In this document: positions 11,063 to 26,000 of the stretch, piece by piece
Layout of the letters: every line of letters starts with the position of its first letter
How positions within the stretch are numbered: position 1 is the stretch's first letter
Assembly (NCBI RefSeq): GCF_028640845.1
Contig: NC_080539.1
Span: 105,922,554 to 105,986,553, forward strand
Direction of reading: 5' to 3'
From: Ahaetulla prasina
Lineage: Eukaryota; Chordata; Lepidosauria; Squamata; Colubridae
DNA length: 64,000 nt
Translations under genes and position numbers: made by a program
Notes under the pieces: model-generated
Seen by the model: the letters and a program-made list of their open reading frames with translations, nothing else
The model's database searches: none
What the model was told of the DNA's origin: nothing

Positions 11063-14000
11063 GTAAGTTAACTATTCAAATTAACAATTTTTTGACTGAT
11101 GCAAATTTAGAAACTTCATTTAAAAGAGATTTTAAATGTCCATAAGTAAATAGCATGCTGTCATTTTTGTAATGCTTGACTTTATTAGTTAGGCAGTGAT
11201 ATTTTGGGCCTGTTGTGTGGCAAATGTTTGGCACTAGCTAGTAATTAAACCTCTTGATAGTCTTATCTAAAGTATATATTTTGAGTGGTGAAGAAATAAG
11301 AGTGAATTCACCTTGTGTAATGTTTTTATGCTAAGAAAACACTGCAAACAAAATTGGCCTGGAAACATCCTTTCCCCACATAGAATCTGAATATACACCA
11401 TTCAATTTCCTCGCTTTATTACCTGTTATTAAACATTGGGGGGGATTATAAACAGAAATTATTTTTGCTGTTTTAAATGATGAAGTGCTAATTCAAGACA
11501 GGTATTCATATGTAAAAAATAGAGCAAAGCTCTTGTTAAAATAGAAGTATTGCAGGAATGTTTATGCTTCATATTAATTGGTGAAATGAATGTGGTAAAA
11601 GGCGTCAGTATGAGGTTTACGCTTTTCATCCCCCAAAACCTAAAGAAAATTAGCAGTGCACAATGGATAACTCAGTTTTATTTGTTCAGCGCATTTGGCT
11701 TCATATGAATGTAGACCCAGAGTTTTATAAGAACAACAGAAAATGTATAATATATAATGTTATAGCGGTTGAATTTCATGAGTATGTGAATTAGATTTCT
11801 ACAGAAATTCGTTGGTGTTTGTGCTAAAGATTTCCTGATGGTGTTTTCCCAATTCCTAACTGTTGATTCAGTTTGCTTGTAAGTACCATAATAGCCCAAG
11901 TGCTATTTTATAAGGGATGTGCCCCAAACAGTCAGTTTCAATTGGTCTCTCCACCCAGTTTGAAGCAAACAGATCCAGGCAGAGGTGGAGAAGTGAAGTG
12001 GAGAAGATGTAAGACTAGCAATGGCAGCATGTGGCAATTAGAAGAGGTCAGAAGTAAAGAAAAGGCTCTCCATTTTGGTTTGTCTAGACCAGGGCTATCA
12101 AACTCGCGGCCCACAGGCCATATGTGTCACGCGCTGGGCCACTCCCACCCCTGGTTTAGCAAAGGGAGAAAAAGTCACATAACGTGACGCTGCCATGACA
12201 CCACGAGTTTGACACCCCTGGTCTAGACCAGGGGTCTCCAACCTTGGTCCCTTTAAGACTTGTGGACTTCAACTCCCAGAGTTCCTCAGCCAGCTTTGCT
12301 TTGCGGCAAAGCTGCAAAGTCCACAAGTCTTAAAGGGACCAAGGTTGGAGACTCCTGGTCTAGACTAAGCACCACTTAAAATTGTCCAAACAACTGAACC
12401 ATGAAGTACATTTTCTGTTTTGTACCCTCCTCTATGTTATTACTTATTATTATCACCCAACTCCAGTGGATTCTAGCATATAACAATATATCTAATTTAC
12501 AAAATGTGGATTCTCTTCCAGTGTGGAAATACTCAACCAGATCTGATGATTAATAATTAGTTTTTATGAGGCCCTGGTAATTTTCAAGGTACATGTTTTT
12601 CAGCATCTCGGGCTCCACATTATTATATAGCTTTGTGATTAAATGTAGTAAGGAAGTGGAGTCCCAGGAGGGAGGGGTTGCATTCCAGAGAAGTAAGAGG
12701 CAACTCAGTCCAGATGTCATGTGTGAGAAAAATGCCCTCCCTAGCAGTTCACAGAGTATATTGCAGTTCCAAATAGTAGAATCCTCAATCTGTCAAAACT
12801 TACAAGAGTGAAAATCGTAAAGAACTCAGCTTGGGAGAATCACCATATGCCATTCTTGTTTCTGGGCTTGACATCTTAATGCTGATATATTTCTGTCTAT
12901 AAAATTACAATTCAACATTTGGATAACAAAGGTCTCTTTTTTTGTGAGCTCATAAATAAATCTATATAATAGAAGAGTGACAATAGTTGTAACATTTTTT
13001 TTATTTCGATGTATCTCCTTTTTAAAAATGGGAGTCCTAACATTACCAGTGTAACACTATTCAAATGGAGGAGGGATGCATCTTGGAAAACCCCAAAATT
13101 TTCAGAAATATAAAGAATCCTGGTCAGTTTAATCTGCAAAAGGAGCAGGCAAACTGTCAAGAATCATCTGATATTACAGTTTTTGAAATCTCATGCTAAA
13201 TGACTGCTTTGCTTTGTTTTTCTAAAGGCATTGCTTTTCTTCGCACCATCCTTTTGAGTAGACACAATTTCTAATGAAACAATGTCCCTATTTAAAAATC
13301 TATACAAACCAGGGTTGTTGTTGTTGTTTTTTAAAAAAATCATCTGTGTTATGACAAACGCACAAAATCCTTACTACTTGAATATCCTTGCTTCTTTTCC
13401 TGTTAAAGATTGGCATTCAACCATGTTGCTATCCTAGATTTTCAAAGCCGTGAATAATTTTAGTGAATGCTCATTAAATCCATTCTAAAATCATTGCAGG
13501 CTTATTATGCATATGAATAACAAGCTGAACAATGGCGCTTTCAAGAATAGTAGAGAGAGCAAACCAAGAGTGGACTGATCTGGATGGCATATTGAACAAA
13601 AACAATTGTTTTTTTATTATGAGATTAAGGCTAGCTTGCTCCCAGGATTATACATTTGCTCTTCCTTCTCCCATGTGGCTACAGAGATATTGGAAAGCGT
13701 TCGCTACAAGCTAAAATTTATCACAGCTCACCAAGTCATTTGAAGCCAGATAAATGATAGTTTGCTTAGTTGGTGGATATAAGCAAACTTCAACCACATT
13801 TGATGAATCTGATTTGTGATCACTTACTATAGTCAACCAGTTTAAAATTCAGTTGGCGTGATAATTTGTGGTTAGCCCAAAACAGAATTGAACCTTTCGC
13901 TTTCCTTCTGACAAGCTTTCAGGAGAATATGAGGAAGTTTATGAGATTGTAAATCTTTTCAGAATTAATTTTGAAGGTGCTACAGAGAATTCTACAAACA

Positions 14001-17000
14001 GGAATGTCTCCCCCAGTAGAAGTAGAGATTTGCATTCAGGCTAGGAACAGGACTTCCTGAACCTACACAACTGATACACAATGAAGCATTTTTAAAACGT
14101 CTCTTTGTGAAGTACGTCCCAAGTGTAATGGGTTTCTCAAAATGCAAACATTTTTCTAAAACTACACTTCTGAGTTTTATCTCCCATCTGATAATAAGGC
14201 CTGTCTGCTCCATTTAACCTGTATGAAAGCCTTTATAGAGAGATATGCAGCATCCATATACGTATGTATAACTGTTAGCACCTTTTCCAACTAACACATT
14301 TTTATTACATGGCATATACTTTTGTGACTGGACTAACTGGTCCTGATCTAGGACTTAAATTTCAGTAAGGAAAAGAGAAGGAAAGATAGGACCAGGTTTT
14401 TATCACTTGATCATTGTATTGTGTCAAAAACCCACTGTGCTTCTTGAGATCTTCTGAAATTGCCAGATACCTTTTGATGTATATGAGTCAGTAACCTGTT
14501 GCTCAATAGCAGGGTTAAAGTCCTGTTTTCCAAAATAGCCAGTGACAAGATAGTCCTGGAAAGTTGAAAAGCTCTGATACTAACTTTGTCCTTGTTTTGA
14601 ATCCTTATGTCAAATTTGCGTCCATTAATTCTTTTGTGCAAAGGCTATTCTGATTGCCCCACATTGAATTCAGAGGAGCATTGCAGCCTCCCTGGTCACA
14701 TTATAGCAGACCAGTATGTGACCATTAAATATTATCTTTTTCATCTTTGAACTCTTAATTCTCCATTTTCAATTTCAGCTGAAATCCACCTGCCTCTATA
14801 TCTTGTTTTGAATCTGGCATCTTTTATATGTGTGCATTCATACAAACGAATAGTGTAAAGTTACAAAAAAAAATCATTGTTCCATAGCTTTATATGTAAT
14901 GGTTGACGCTAGAGACAATAACAGATTTAATACTTTTATACAACTAATCTTCGACTTACGACCACAATTGAGCCCATTTCTCTTGCTAAGCGAGACAGTT
15001 GCTAAGTGAGTTTTGCCTCATTTCATGAACCTTCTTGCCACATTTGTTAAGCGAATCACTGCCATTGTTAAGTTAGTAACATGGTTGTTAAGTAAATCTG
15101 GCTTCCCCACAGACTTTGCTTGAGGGAAGATCGCAAAATGACCCTGGGACACTGCAGCCATCATAAGTACATGTCAGTTGCCGTGTCTGAATTTTGATCA
15201 GGTGACCATGGGGAGGCTGCAAAGTTCATAAGTGTGAAAAACAGTCATAAGTCTCTTTTTTTTGGTGCAGTTGTAAATTCAAACAGTCACTAAATGGACT
15301 GTTGTAAGTTGAGGACTACCTGTATATGTTTAAAAGTATTTGTTAAGCTTGATTTATTCTACTTCCTCCTTTGCCTTCAACCACATTTTATTTAAATCAC
15401 AGTTGCCCCATTTGTTTTCATACATGGACATGTAAATATTTACCAGTGTGGCTCATTCTTACTTCACATGCAAATAACATCCAAACTGCTTGGGAGATTT
15501 GTTTTTTATGTGTGGTGAAACTGTGGACAGAAGACAAGATACACAAAGATCCTTTCCGCTGAAAAAGCAATTTAGTTCTGACATTTTGAATTATAGCTCC
15601 CACTGATCAATCAGAATCAGAATCAGAATAGAGCTGGAAGAGACCTTGGAGGTCTTCTAGTCCAGCCCCCCTTCTCAAGCAAGAGACCCTATACCATTGG
15701 GTTAATCCTAACCCTAACCCTATACCAATTATCCTCACTGTTGGGAAGTTTCTCCTCAATTCCAGATTGCTTCTCTCCTTCATTAGTTTCCATCCATTGT
15801 TTCTTGTCTTGCCCTCTGGTGCTTTGGAAAATAAATTGACCCCCTTCGTCTTTGTGGCAGCCTTTCAATTACTGGAATACTATCCAGTATTTATGATACT
15901 TGCTATCATGTCCCCTCTAGTCCTCCCTTTCTCTAGACTAGCCAAACCCAAATCCTCCAACTTGTCTTCATATGTTTTAGCCTCCAGGCTTTTAATCATC
16001 TTAGTTGCTCTTCTTTGCACTTTTTCCAAAGTCTCAGCATCTTTGGATTTGGATGATTTCAACAAAATCATGTAGAAGCTCTAGTTCAAAATATCTGTAA
16101 CAATCAATTGTTATTCATTTATTTAGGTTTGTAAGGCAATCCATCTCATTGTCATGATGCTAGGTTGTATTTTTAAATTCTTGTGAGCTACCCAAACAAC
16201 AAATATACAATTGGAAATCAGGATAAAACTATAAACAGCTACCATGTTTCCCCGAAAATAAGACCCTGTGTTATATTTTTTTGAACTCTGAAATAAGCAG
16301 TTGGCCTTATTACCAGGTGTTCAAAAGCCCGATTGGGCTTATTATCAGGAGATGTCTTATTTTCGGGGAAACAGGGTATTAAAATCCAACATGAAAACAA
16401 CTACTTCACAGGCTGTGCCATATATTCCATCGTTGTGAGAGAGGTGGCAGCTTTGATGGTAATAATACATGAAAGGAAGGCATTGTTACATGACAATCGC
16501 TTTGAGAAATGATAAGGCATGTAGTGTCTTAGTAATACTTGTGTGTGACCAGTCAGCATCACCTATGATTAGGAAGAGTGGAAGTTGCAACATTCAGGAG
16601 TTAAGACATCTGGAAGGCAACAGAGTATTCCTCCCTGTTTGAAGAACATAGACTGACATTGGGTTAACATAAATCTGACATGTAGTGATCAACTGGATCT
16701 CCTTAATTAAAAATATAATAGAACAATGTTAGCCACTAACAGTTCCCGCCCACCCTCCACTATTCAGCATTTGAATTCTTTCTTTTTTCAACTTCAGAAC
16801 TTCAGAAATTGGAAAAGTCCTTGAGTAGGAATGACAGGAGGGTAAACACAGGCAATTAGATTATGCTGTTGACACAGTTCTGTATCTAACCTTACTACTG
16901 TGATTTATTAACTTCTGAATCATTCTAGATTGAACAAGATTCTGTTCAAGGGTCATGGAACACTTAGCATGGAATTGACACTAGGAATTTATCTTTAAAA

Positions 17001-20000
17001 CTCCACATGAATCAACGAAACTGCAAAACTATGGTTCATTTGTATTTAAAATGGAGTAAGATGGATGGTATAAATAATTCCCCTTAACTGAATAGTAATT
17101 CTGTGCATATTATACTTTCATCCTATGTAGCTAGCAAGGCAGTTGTGATACATATTACATAATGCAAACCCCCTGTATTTTACTTCCGGTCATAAAAGCA
17201 TTATAATTTTTATAATTTTCAGTTAATAAAATCTGCTCTTAAACTATATATATATATATATATATATACATATTGTTTACATTTATATCCCGCCCTTCTC
17301 CGAAGACTCAGGGCGGCTTACAGTGTATAAGGCAATAGTCTCATTCTATTTGTATATTTTTACAAAGTCAACTTATTGCCCCCCCAACAATCTGGGTCCT
17401 CATTTTACCCACCTTATAAAGGATGGAAGGCTGAGTCAACCTTGGGCCGGGCTTGAACCTGCAGTAATTGCAGGCTACTGTGTTCTAATAACAGGCTCTA
17501 ACAGCCTGAGCTATTCCAAATATATAAATTTCATCAGGAAAGAAGAAATCAGTAAAACTAAGGAGGCAAAGCATACAGGAAATATGACCAGATGAGCTGT
17601 TTTTAACAGAATCATGCAAATATGAAAGTAAAATTTTCCTGCCATTTTTACAGCCTGAGAAACTAGGGAGGGTCCCTTCTGAGCCTCTTGCCCTGCCCAT
17701 TGTTCAACTCTGGGCTATGTTCTCTCTTATCTGACCATTCCCTTGGCAGCATCTCTTTACCCTATAATTCAAGGTCTTTCAATTCAAATTCAATTCAAAT
17801 CTTTATTGTCAATGCACCATATATGTACAATGAGATTGGCTGAGCTCCCTTAGTGCACCACCACCCCAACACAATACAACTCACAGTGAAGACAGAAAAT
17901 CCCTAACCCAATAAATCATATTAACAAACACCCAGTCCTGTTGCACCTGTGTGAACATGTTACACGTTGTGCCAACCCTGCAAGTCCATCGTACTACGTA
18001 CTTACATTATTTCATATTCAGGAGTCTGACAGCCCACAAATAAAAACTGTTCTTCAGCCTGTTTTTGCGGCTGGCTATGCTTCTATATCCCCTTCCCGAT
18101 GGTAGGAGGATAAAGAAGTGCTGACCAGGGTGTGAGTCGTCCCTGAGGATTTTTCTCACTTTTCTAAGGCAGCGAGCCCTATCTATTTTCCCACATACCA
18201 TTATAGAATGCTTCTTTACATAGTTCTATTCCTTGGGCCTTTTAGCTGCCGCCGGTAATCTGATGTACTAAAATATTCTTATTTTATAAAATAAAGATGA
18301 GCATATTTATTAGGTTCACATCTCTTGATGAATCATAATGCATTGACTGAGGGTGTAGTGAACTTTAATTCCTATGATTTACATCTTAGTGTTATAGCTT
18401 ATAAGCATACTGTTATGCCAACCCAGGCAATTATTCACTACATTAGTGCAATATGTGAATTTGGTCATTACTGTTGATAATAACTTATTAAGTGGCTTAG
18501 AAGACCATAAACTTTCTTTTATAAAATAGTCATATTACTATCTAAAAAAACCCAAACATTTCAATTTAATTAACAGTTTATGGTTTAGAAATGTCTTAGG
18601 TACTAACTTAATGGTTGCTATTATGTGTAGTACAGGAATAAAATGATGATGATGATGATCTCTAATGTAGAGTCATCTGGTACCCTGAACACCATTTACA
18701 TCTTTCAGAAGTAACATTATGAAACAATTTTTCTCTCTATTTATCTCAGTGCAGAACAAAGGAATAGTAATGATGCAAAGCTGTTTTATATATTTTTTTT
18801 TATTTCTTTTTGTCACAACAGTATACACAAACAAATGTCGTAGATAAAACAGCATATCTTGAAGAAAATATATATATATATAATTAAAATTATGCATCAA
18901 CTATATTAATTGGATATAATGAAGGGAATAATAGGACAGGAACGGTAGGCACTTTTGTGCTCTAATGTCAAGCCATCATTCCTTAGAGGTTTTTTTTCAG
19001 TTTTATCTGTAGGGTGTGGTGTGAAAGTTTATGAAACTTCTCTGGAGCAAGAGTTTTTAGTTTGACTTTTAAGGCCTTTCACCATCATAGTTACATGCTG
19101 ATCAATAATATTTTGCTGCTTGAGTCTCATAAAGGTGAGTACAGCACTTCCCCTTCTTGCCAAATATTTCATCAGTGTATGTGTCAAGCCATTTTAGTCC
19201 TAGAAGGACATGGTTTTAAACAATCAGCATCATTTACAATAAAGTTAAGTGCTTCCACCGGTCCACTTTTCTTTCTATATTCTTCTTGATATACTTATGA
19301 GTACAATTCTTGCGTTAGGTGATGCCTTGATCGTATTTGTAAGCAAGGCTGGCTTTTGCTGCAAACTCATTCTCTAGCCATTGGCCATGCTAACTTGATA
19401 TGATGGGGATTCGAGACATTTGGACTATATCAGACTGCCCACCCTGTTCTAATCCAGCATAGTTAGAATTTTTTTAACCAATAAAAGCATAATTGGTTTA
19501 CTGAGTTTTCTCCACTTTAGTGGCCCATCCAATATCTCAAATGCTAACATTACACGGTAGAAGTCAAGGGAGAGGTGTAAGAATATAGTTTATTTATTTT
19601 TGTAAGAAGCTGGCTTTCGGTCAACTAGATTCACTGTGACTAATTAAAGCCACGTTTTCAATCAATCATAACATCTCCTACAAGTTAAGCTCTTCTCCTG
19701 GCATCCTTGTTTACTTGGCAACATCTGGGAATTACCATAGCTTGCCATTGCCATCTGGATGTTCCAGCTTCTCCTACACTACTGATATCACCTGGAGATC
19801 TCCTATTCAAATGCTAATCAGACTCTAACCTACTTAATTTTAGAGCCTAGACAAGGTCAGCTAGCTATTGGCACCTATTTGTTCACATCAACAAAGAGAC
19901 TGCTAAACAAATAGAATGTTTCCTTGTAACTTAGCCTAATCTTTATTTTTTTAAAAAAAATTGCTCTGAATTCATTTAATAGAAGTTTGTATTTCTTGGG

Positions 20001-23000
20001 CGAATTTTGACATGGAATTAATCTCTAAGGCTGAAGAAAAATGCCCATCAGGTGGCAGTCACCCAGAAAATGTGTTAGTGATCTGTATACCAGTGGTGAG
20101 CTGTTGCTGGTTTGGACCAGTTTGAGCGAACCGGTAGTTCTGACCAGCGGCTGGGCCCACCCACCTGCCCTGGCGCTATCACGTCCTATATAAATGCCAG
20201 TTTTTGATGCAGCGTGTATGCGCGGAAGATGCACGAGCGAAGCAAGCATGCGTGCCGCTTACATTTTTGGTTCCCGGAGAATAAGTTGTTACAGTATGTG
20301 ACGCCCACCTGTTGTATACCAATTCAGACCACATTGAATATGGGCAATCAATTAAGTAAATGTAACATCCTTGAAAGATAGGTGAGTTCTGAATGATTAA
20401 TCTTAAAAGCTTGGGTGTCAGCTTATGCATTTCAGGCATTTTCAGTAGTTCTGCAAATCATTTTTAGATATTTTCTCTACCACGATCTCTACAAACTCTT
20501 TAAGAATTAGTTTAAAATATTCTGGGAGGAATGGATACATGTTTAGCAGTCTTAAATTTGTTCTTTATTTTCATCTCGAAGATGGGTAGCAAACAAATTT
20601 AATAATAAATAATTTAAATTTAAAAAATACTGTAAAGCTATAAATTCACATTTAAATATGAACTACTAAAATCCTGCTAAATTTGATTTTAATCATAGCA
20701 CAAAATATGGTTAATATAGTTTCACAGACCTAGGATATTTTGAACAGCATTCCCTACCCCTATCCCTGTGCAGATCAGATATTCTATGGCTTGGCACGAT
20801 GATCCAATTCATACTAATTTTCCAGGATGTATGTTAACCATGTTGAATTCTTGAGTAAATTTATTCTGGTTCCCTCTGCCTTCAGTGACCTTGTCTAGTG
20901 TTCCAGTTTAACACAATTGGTGAGCATCAGTTTGGGGAGGACTACACCAATTTCAGGACTGGAATAAGTGAAATCTAAATTAAAAAGTAAAAAAGATTAC
21001 TTGCAATTGATAAAGGTGTCCTTTCAACTTAACCACCCCTTTATAGGTGTGATTACAAAATATTTTCATTCTTGATTTCATGTACCAATTGATGTATGTG
21101 GAAAGGGTTAATTCTTCTAGCAAGCTTATCCCATAATTTGTGTACATTTGGATGAAGTTTTGGATTTTTAAAGATAGGATACCTAATCACAACATTAGGT
21201 CATGTCTACCAGAGGTGGGTTTCAGCAGGTTCTGACCAGTTCTGGAGAACTGGTAGCGGAAATTTTGAGTAGTTTGGAGAACCAGTAGTAAAAATTCTGA
21301 CTGGGCCCACCCCTATCTATTCTTTGCCTCCCAAATCCCAGCTGATTGGGAGGAAATGAGGATTTTTCCCACCTTCCCCTGGAGTGGGGTGGGAATGGAG
21401 ATTTTACAGTATCCTTCCCCTGACACACCCACCTAGCCACGCCCACCAAGCCATGCTACGCCCACCAAGCCATACACACAGAACCAGTAATAAAATTTTT
21501 TGAAACCACTGATCTCCACATACAATCTTCCTTTCCTTTTGTTAAATTGTAAGTAATCTCTTTACCTTTTTGGGGGGTTGAGAACTAGATTCAAAATCTT
21601 TATTTGCCAATATTTGTGACATCTGTAGTATATTCACTGCCTGAAATAATACAGAAAGCAATTATCTGTACCTTGTTATGGATTTGAGGCCCTTCTGGTC
21701 TATCTGTTTTGATGTACATTTCTTGTAAGATTGAAGATATGGAATTATTGATACCAAGTAAGAATTTTCTTAAGCATTTGGTGTTTGTGCAGCATCAGTT
21801 CTACTTAAAGCGCTAAAAGATTTTTAAAATGTGATTTGAAAGGGTACCATTATCTATTTTATATAGTCTGCATGGATATCACAATAGTTGTGTTGAATTT
21901 GATTTCCCCCAACCCTGTTAACCGGTATGTATTTCTGAATTTTCAATTAGGGATGCATGGCATTGGGGTGGAACTGTATCACTTACAAAATCTCTTCCTC
22001 TTCCCACCCTCTACCCCCAAACAGCTGCAGAAATACAAAGAGCACTGAATCAACTTGGAACCCCACAAGACACACATGAATTGCGGCAACAGCTGTAAGT
22101 GCTTCATGAGATGACCTTTCATTGGGTTGCACTGTAGATAACTTCTCAATAAGTGCTGGGATCTTATCAAAGTGTTCAGCATCTTGAAAACATTTGAGAG
22201 AACAAATGAGAGAGAAGGAGCGAACATTTATCTGTTTATTGACATGTTAATACATCAAGTATATTGTTGGCATTGCCAAACACCGGGATGGAAACAACAA
22301 CAACAAAAAAACATTATTGAGCTAATAAAAGCCATCAAATTGATTCAGAAAGTTTGAACTACATGTTTGCTACCTTCGACATTTATCATTGAATGTTACA
22401 GTCAAACTGCAACAAACTCAGAATGAAGATTTTGTGAGCCTCTCTACGTGTTGTTGTTGTTAGTTGCGAAGTCGTGTCCGACCCATCGCGATGGGCCCAT
22501 CGCGAGGGGCTCATCTTCCAGCGTCATATCTTCTTTCCTTTTTGTACTGTCCATGGGGTTTTCATGGCAAAGATATTGGAGTGGGTTGCCATTTCCTTCT
22601 CCAGTGGATCACGTTTTGTCAGAACTCTCCGCTATGACCTGTCCGTCTTGGATGTCCCTGTACGGCATAGCTCATAGTTTTATTGAGCTACGCAAGCCCC
22701 TTCATCATGACAAGGCAGTAATCCATGAAGGGGCCTCTACGTATAAGTACTAAAAAAATTTTGTGGAGTTTATGTCACCAATTTTGGTCAATTATTCTTT
22801 TTATAAAATGAAATCTGCTCCAACACTATTCAGTTCTCTATTCTTCATTTGCATTGAACTAATAAAGCCAGGAGTTATTTTGAATACATTCAGTAATAAA
22901 CATCTATTTCCCAAAGGTTTATCTTAAAGATAGTTCATAGTGATACAGTAATGTTTGTAAAATAACCCAGCAAGTCATCTGTAATTTTCTATTCTAGGCA

Positions 23001-26000
23001 ACAAAAGCAGCAATATACAAACCAACTTGCCAAAGAGACAGACAAATACATAAAAGAATTTGGATTTCTGCCTTCAATAAGTGAGCAGGTATAGGAATGT
23101 AGTGTTTGTATAAACATTTTGTTTTTTATAAAGTTGTTATTCTTTAAATCTGTGGTATGTGCTTGGAAACATTGATTCCTGAGGTAAATCCAGCAAAACA
23201 TATTTTAAAAAGTTGGTGTATTTGTCATAATTAAGAAGCTAGATATTTCTGAACTGTTTGGATTATAAATTGGCCTGGTGATTATAATCCTTGTAACAAT
23301 ACAGACTGCAAAATTGTGCAATCATTTTATTGATCTTATTGGGCCTAAAATATACCCAGAGCTGCAATGAATTTCTGGAGTTGGCATATAAGCACTGGCA
23401 CTAAGCTGACTTTGGAGCCGATATTGGTTGCTGTTTTATATGCAATTTTGTAACTGGTTACAAAAGAAAACATTTGCAACATAGCAGTCTAATGATAACA
23501 CTGTAACAAATATTTAGAACCATCTTCATATCATAGCCTGTAAACTAGGTTGCTGAATTAAAAAGGACCAGAATAGCTCTTTTTTTTTAAGTTGCCTTTT
23601 TTTGGTGAGTACTTCTCACCAAATGTGTGTTAAACATGAGAGGAGTAAGGGTAAAGATTAAAGTCACCCCAAATTCTGGGCACTTAGTCCAAATTTCTGA
23701 AACAGCAGATTTTCCAAACATGTCTTGTTTAATGTTTAGGATAAAACACCCAAATTGAAATGTTCCATCAATTTCTTTTAATTGGTTATGTTCTGATGGG
23801 ATAAATCTTGAAATTCTTTCAGAGATATCAATTAAATTTAGGATAAAGGCTGCAAAAGAAGGTGAAATGGCAGGCCATGCTGACTGCTACTGGACAGTGT
23901 TGCTGAAAAATCGGTGAATATAGTGTGTTTTTAAAAACAGTTTGTAAAATATCAAAATAAATCCCCAGAAGTACCAGGGGAATACAAGTCTGCTGTCACC
24001 TACTGAAAAAGCAGTTTGTTCAGATTAGAATCTTTATTGGTAAAGCTGAAGGTTTTAATTTCAGCAAAGAAGTATTTTTAAGTTCTTTAAATAATTCCTA
24101 AATTACTGGGGTGACATATTAATAGGACAGAAGAGCTAACATCTCAGCCGGTTTTCACTTAGCAGTTCTTCTTGCCTGCAGACAAACCAATCAGGCAGAT
24201 ACGCACAAGATATACTTTTAAAAAAATTTCCCGTGAGACGTTTCCTTAAAAAGTTTTCATAAAAATGCAGCATCGTTTTGTTTGTTTGTAGTAGCCATGT
24301 TATCTTACTAAGATCAAATATCAGGTTTCTCATGTCTCCTCCCCGAACTTTATTGTGATATTGTAAGTGAAGTTCTTGTTTGAACATGCAAATGAATTGC
24401 TGGTGTGTGTGTGTGTGTGGTGTGATACTGTTTCTTAACTTCAAGAATTACACCCAAGAAAACACATCTCCTATGAGCTTTAACTTCAGTTCATTATCTG
24501 AATACACGCTTAAGTTCCCTATAGCATAGAATCTTTTCAAAACAGCAATAATTTACTTGGCAGACACTCTCGTGTAAGTAGTTTCATTTCAAGAAATATA
24601 GAGAAGTGGAGATGAAGCTCACATTAAAATGCAAGTAAAATAATTTCTTCACCATTATGATTTATGACAAGGTAGAGTGATGCAGTGGACTAGAGGTAGA
24701 GCTCTCGCCTCACAGTCAGGAGGCTGTGAGTTCGATCCTAGGTAGAGGGAGATATTTCTCTCTCTGGGCACACTGAGAATATATCTGCTGGGAAAAAACT
24801 CTGCATTGGCGACAGGGAGGGCATCTGGCCATTAAAACTCTACCCCGCAAGGGATTATGGGGTTGTTAAATGATGATGACAAGGTCAACTGTTATTATAG
24901 TATCTCTGGATATTAATAAGCATAGTATAATTATTTAGTATAAGTATAAATCTTTAGACATTTAAATGGACATGGGGACAGCTACTAAGGGCTGCTAAAC
25001 CAGTTCAAACAGACAAGTATTTTGGGTAATTGTGACTTACCCAAAGGTATCCATATTCTGGTAGCTCCTATCCCAAACTACTTAGAATTTAATAATCACA
25101 TGTATATCCTGCCTTTCCTTTAGAACAGGGGTGTCAAACTAATAGCCTGCGGATCGGATGCATCACACGCAGGCCACACCCACCCCAGCTCCCCGAAGGG
25201 AAAACACCAGGGTGAAATGTAAAATTTGTTACTACCAGTTCTGTGGGTGTGGCTTGGTGTGTGTGTGGGGGGGTAATATGACTGGGTGGGCATGGTCAGC
25301 TTTTTTTTTCTTTTAAAAGCATTTTTTCTATGCCAAAGAAAAGAGGTTGTAGAAAAAATGCTTTTAAAGGGTTCTGACGATCCCAGCTGAGCCGCATGAT
25401 CATCAGAGGCTTTTTTTTTTTACTTTTAAAAGCATTTTTTTGGCCAAAGAAAAAATGCTTTTAAAAGTAAAAAAAAAAACTTCTGATGATCACGTGGCTC
25501 AGCTGGGCATGGGGGGGAGGGCAGGGATTTTTGTTACCAGTTCTCTGAACCACCTGCTGCCATCACGACTGGATTGGGTGATCTGGTCCGAACCAGGAGC
25601 ATTTCACCCCTGGAAAAAACCATCATGATACATCACGTGATGGCAATGTGACCCCACGAGTTTGACACCTGTGATTTAAAAGTTCAAGATGATACACATG
25701 GAAATTGCTTCTAATCGCTGCATCTGGGGATAACTAGGGCAGAGAACTAACTAAAATCATCAAGAAGAGGATTGACAAATAGATAATTCAACCTGCGTTT
25801 GTTTGGTTCCAGTCTTTCTGCCTTACGTACTACATCTGGTAGATAGGTAAATAGGAATGCAAGAAATATACAAGAAGTCAGGGTCCCGTTGATTTGGGAA
25901 GTACGTTTGGTGGGACCACCTTTTCAGCAGTAGCTTCTTCTCTATGGAACATCAACAGCCCACCCTGTTGCTTTTCCCAAAAATCCTAAAAACATGGTTT

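Larger units (their letters stand above)
11063..22024 (+). other. STX7: STX7 intron 2
   Basis: 11 kb, the longest intron with both ends firmly fixed. Stretches 11063-12081, 12366-14940, 16377-17240, 18205-20082 and 21512-22024 contain AT-rich DNA where I recognise no exon, RNA or repeat other than short simple runs. Confidence 0.85.

Noticed and set aside
15700..15725. Telomere-like CCCTAA repeats
   Set aside because: Only two to three units lie inside a CR1 fragment. A similar pair at 3541-3556 is inside a MITE. Too short for an interstitial telomere.
20152..20166. Clustered GGGCCCACCCACC motifs as a regulatory site
   Set aside because: They recur in every copy of the GAACCGGTAG MITE family and are part of that repeat.
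24674..24760. tRNA gene
   Set aside because: The A and B boxes belong to the tRNA-derived head of a SINE. No cloverleaf with acceptor stem was found, and the SINE body and tail follow.
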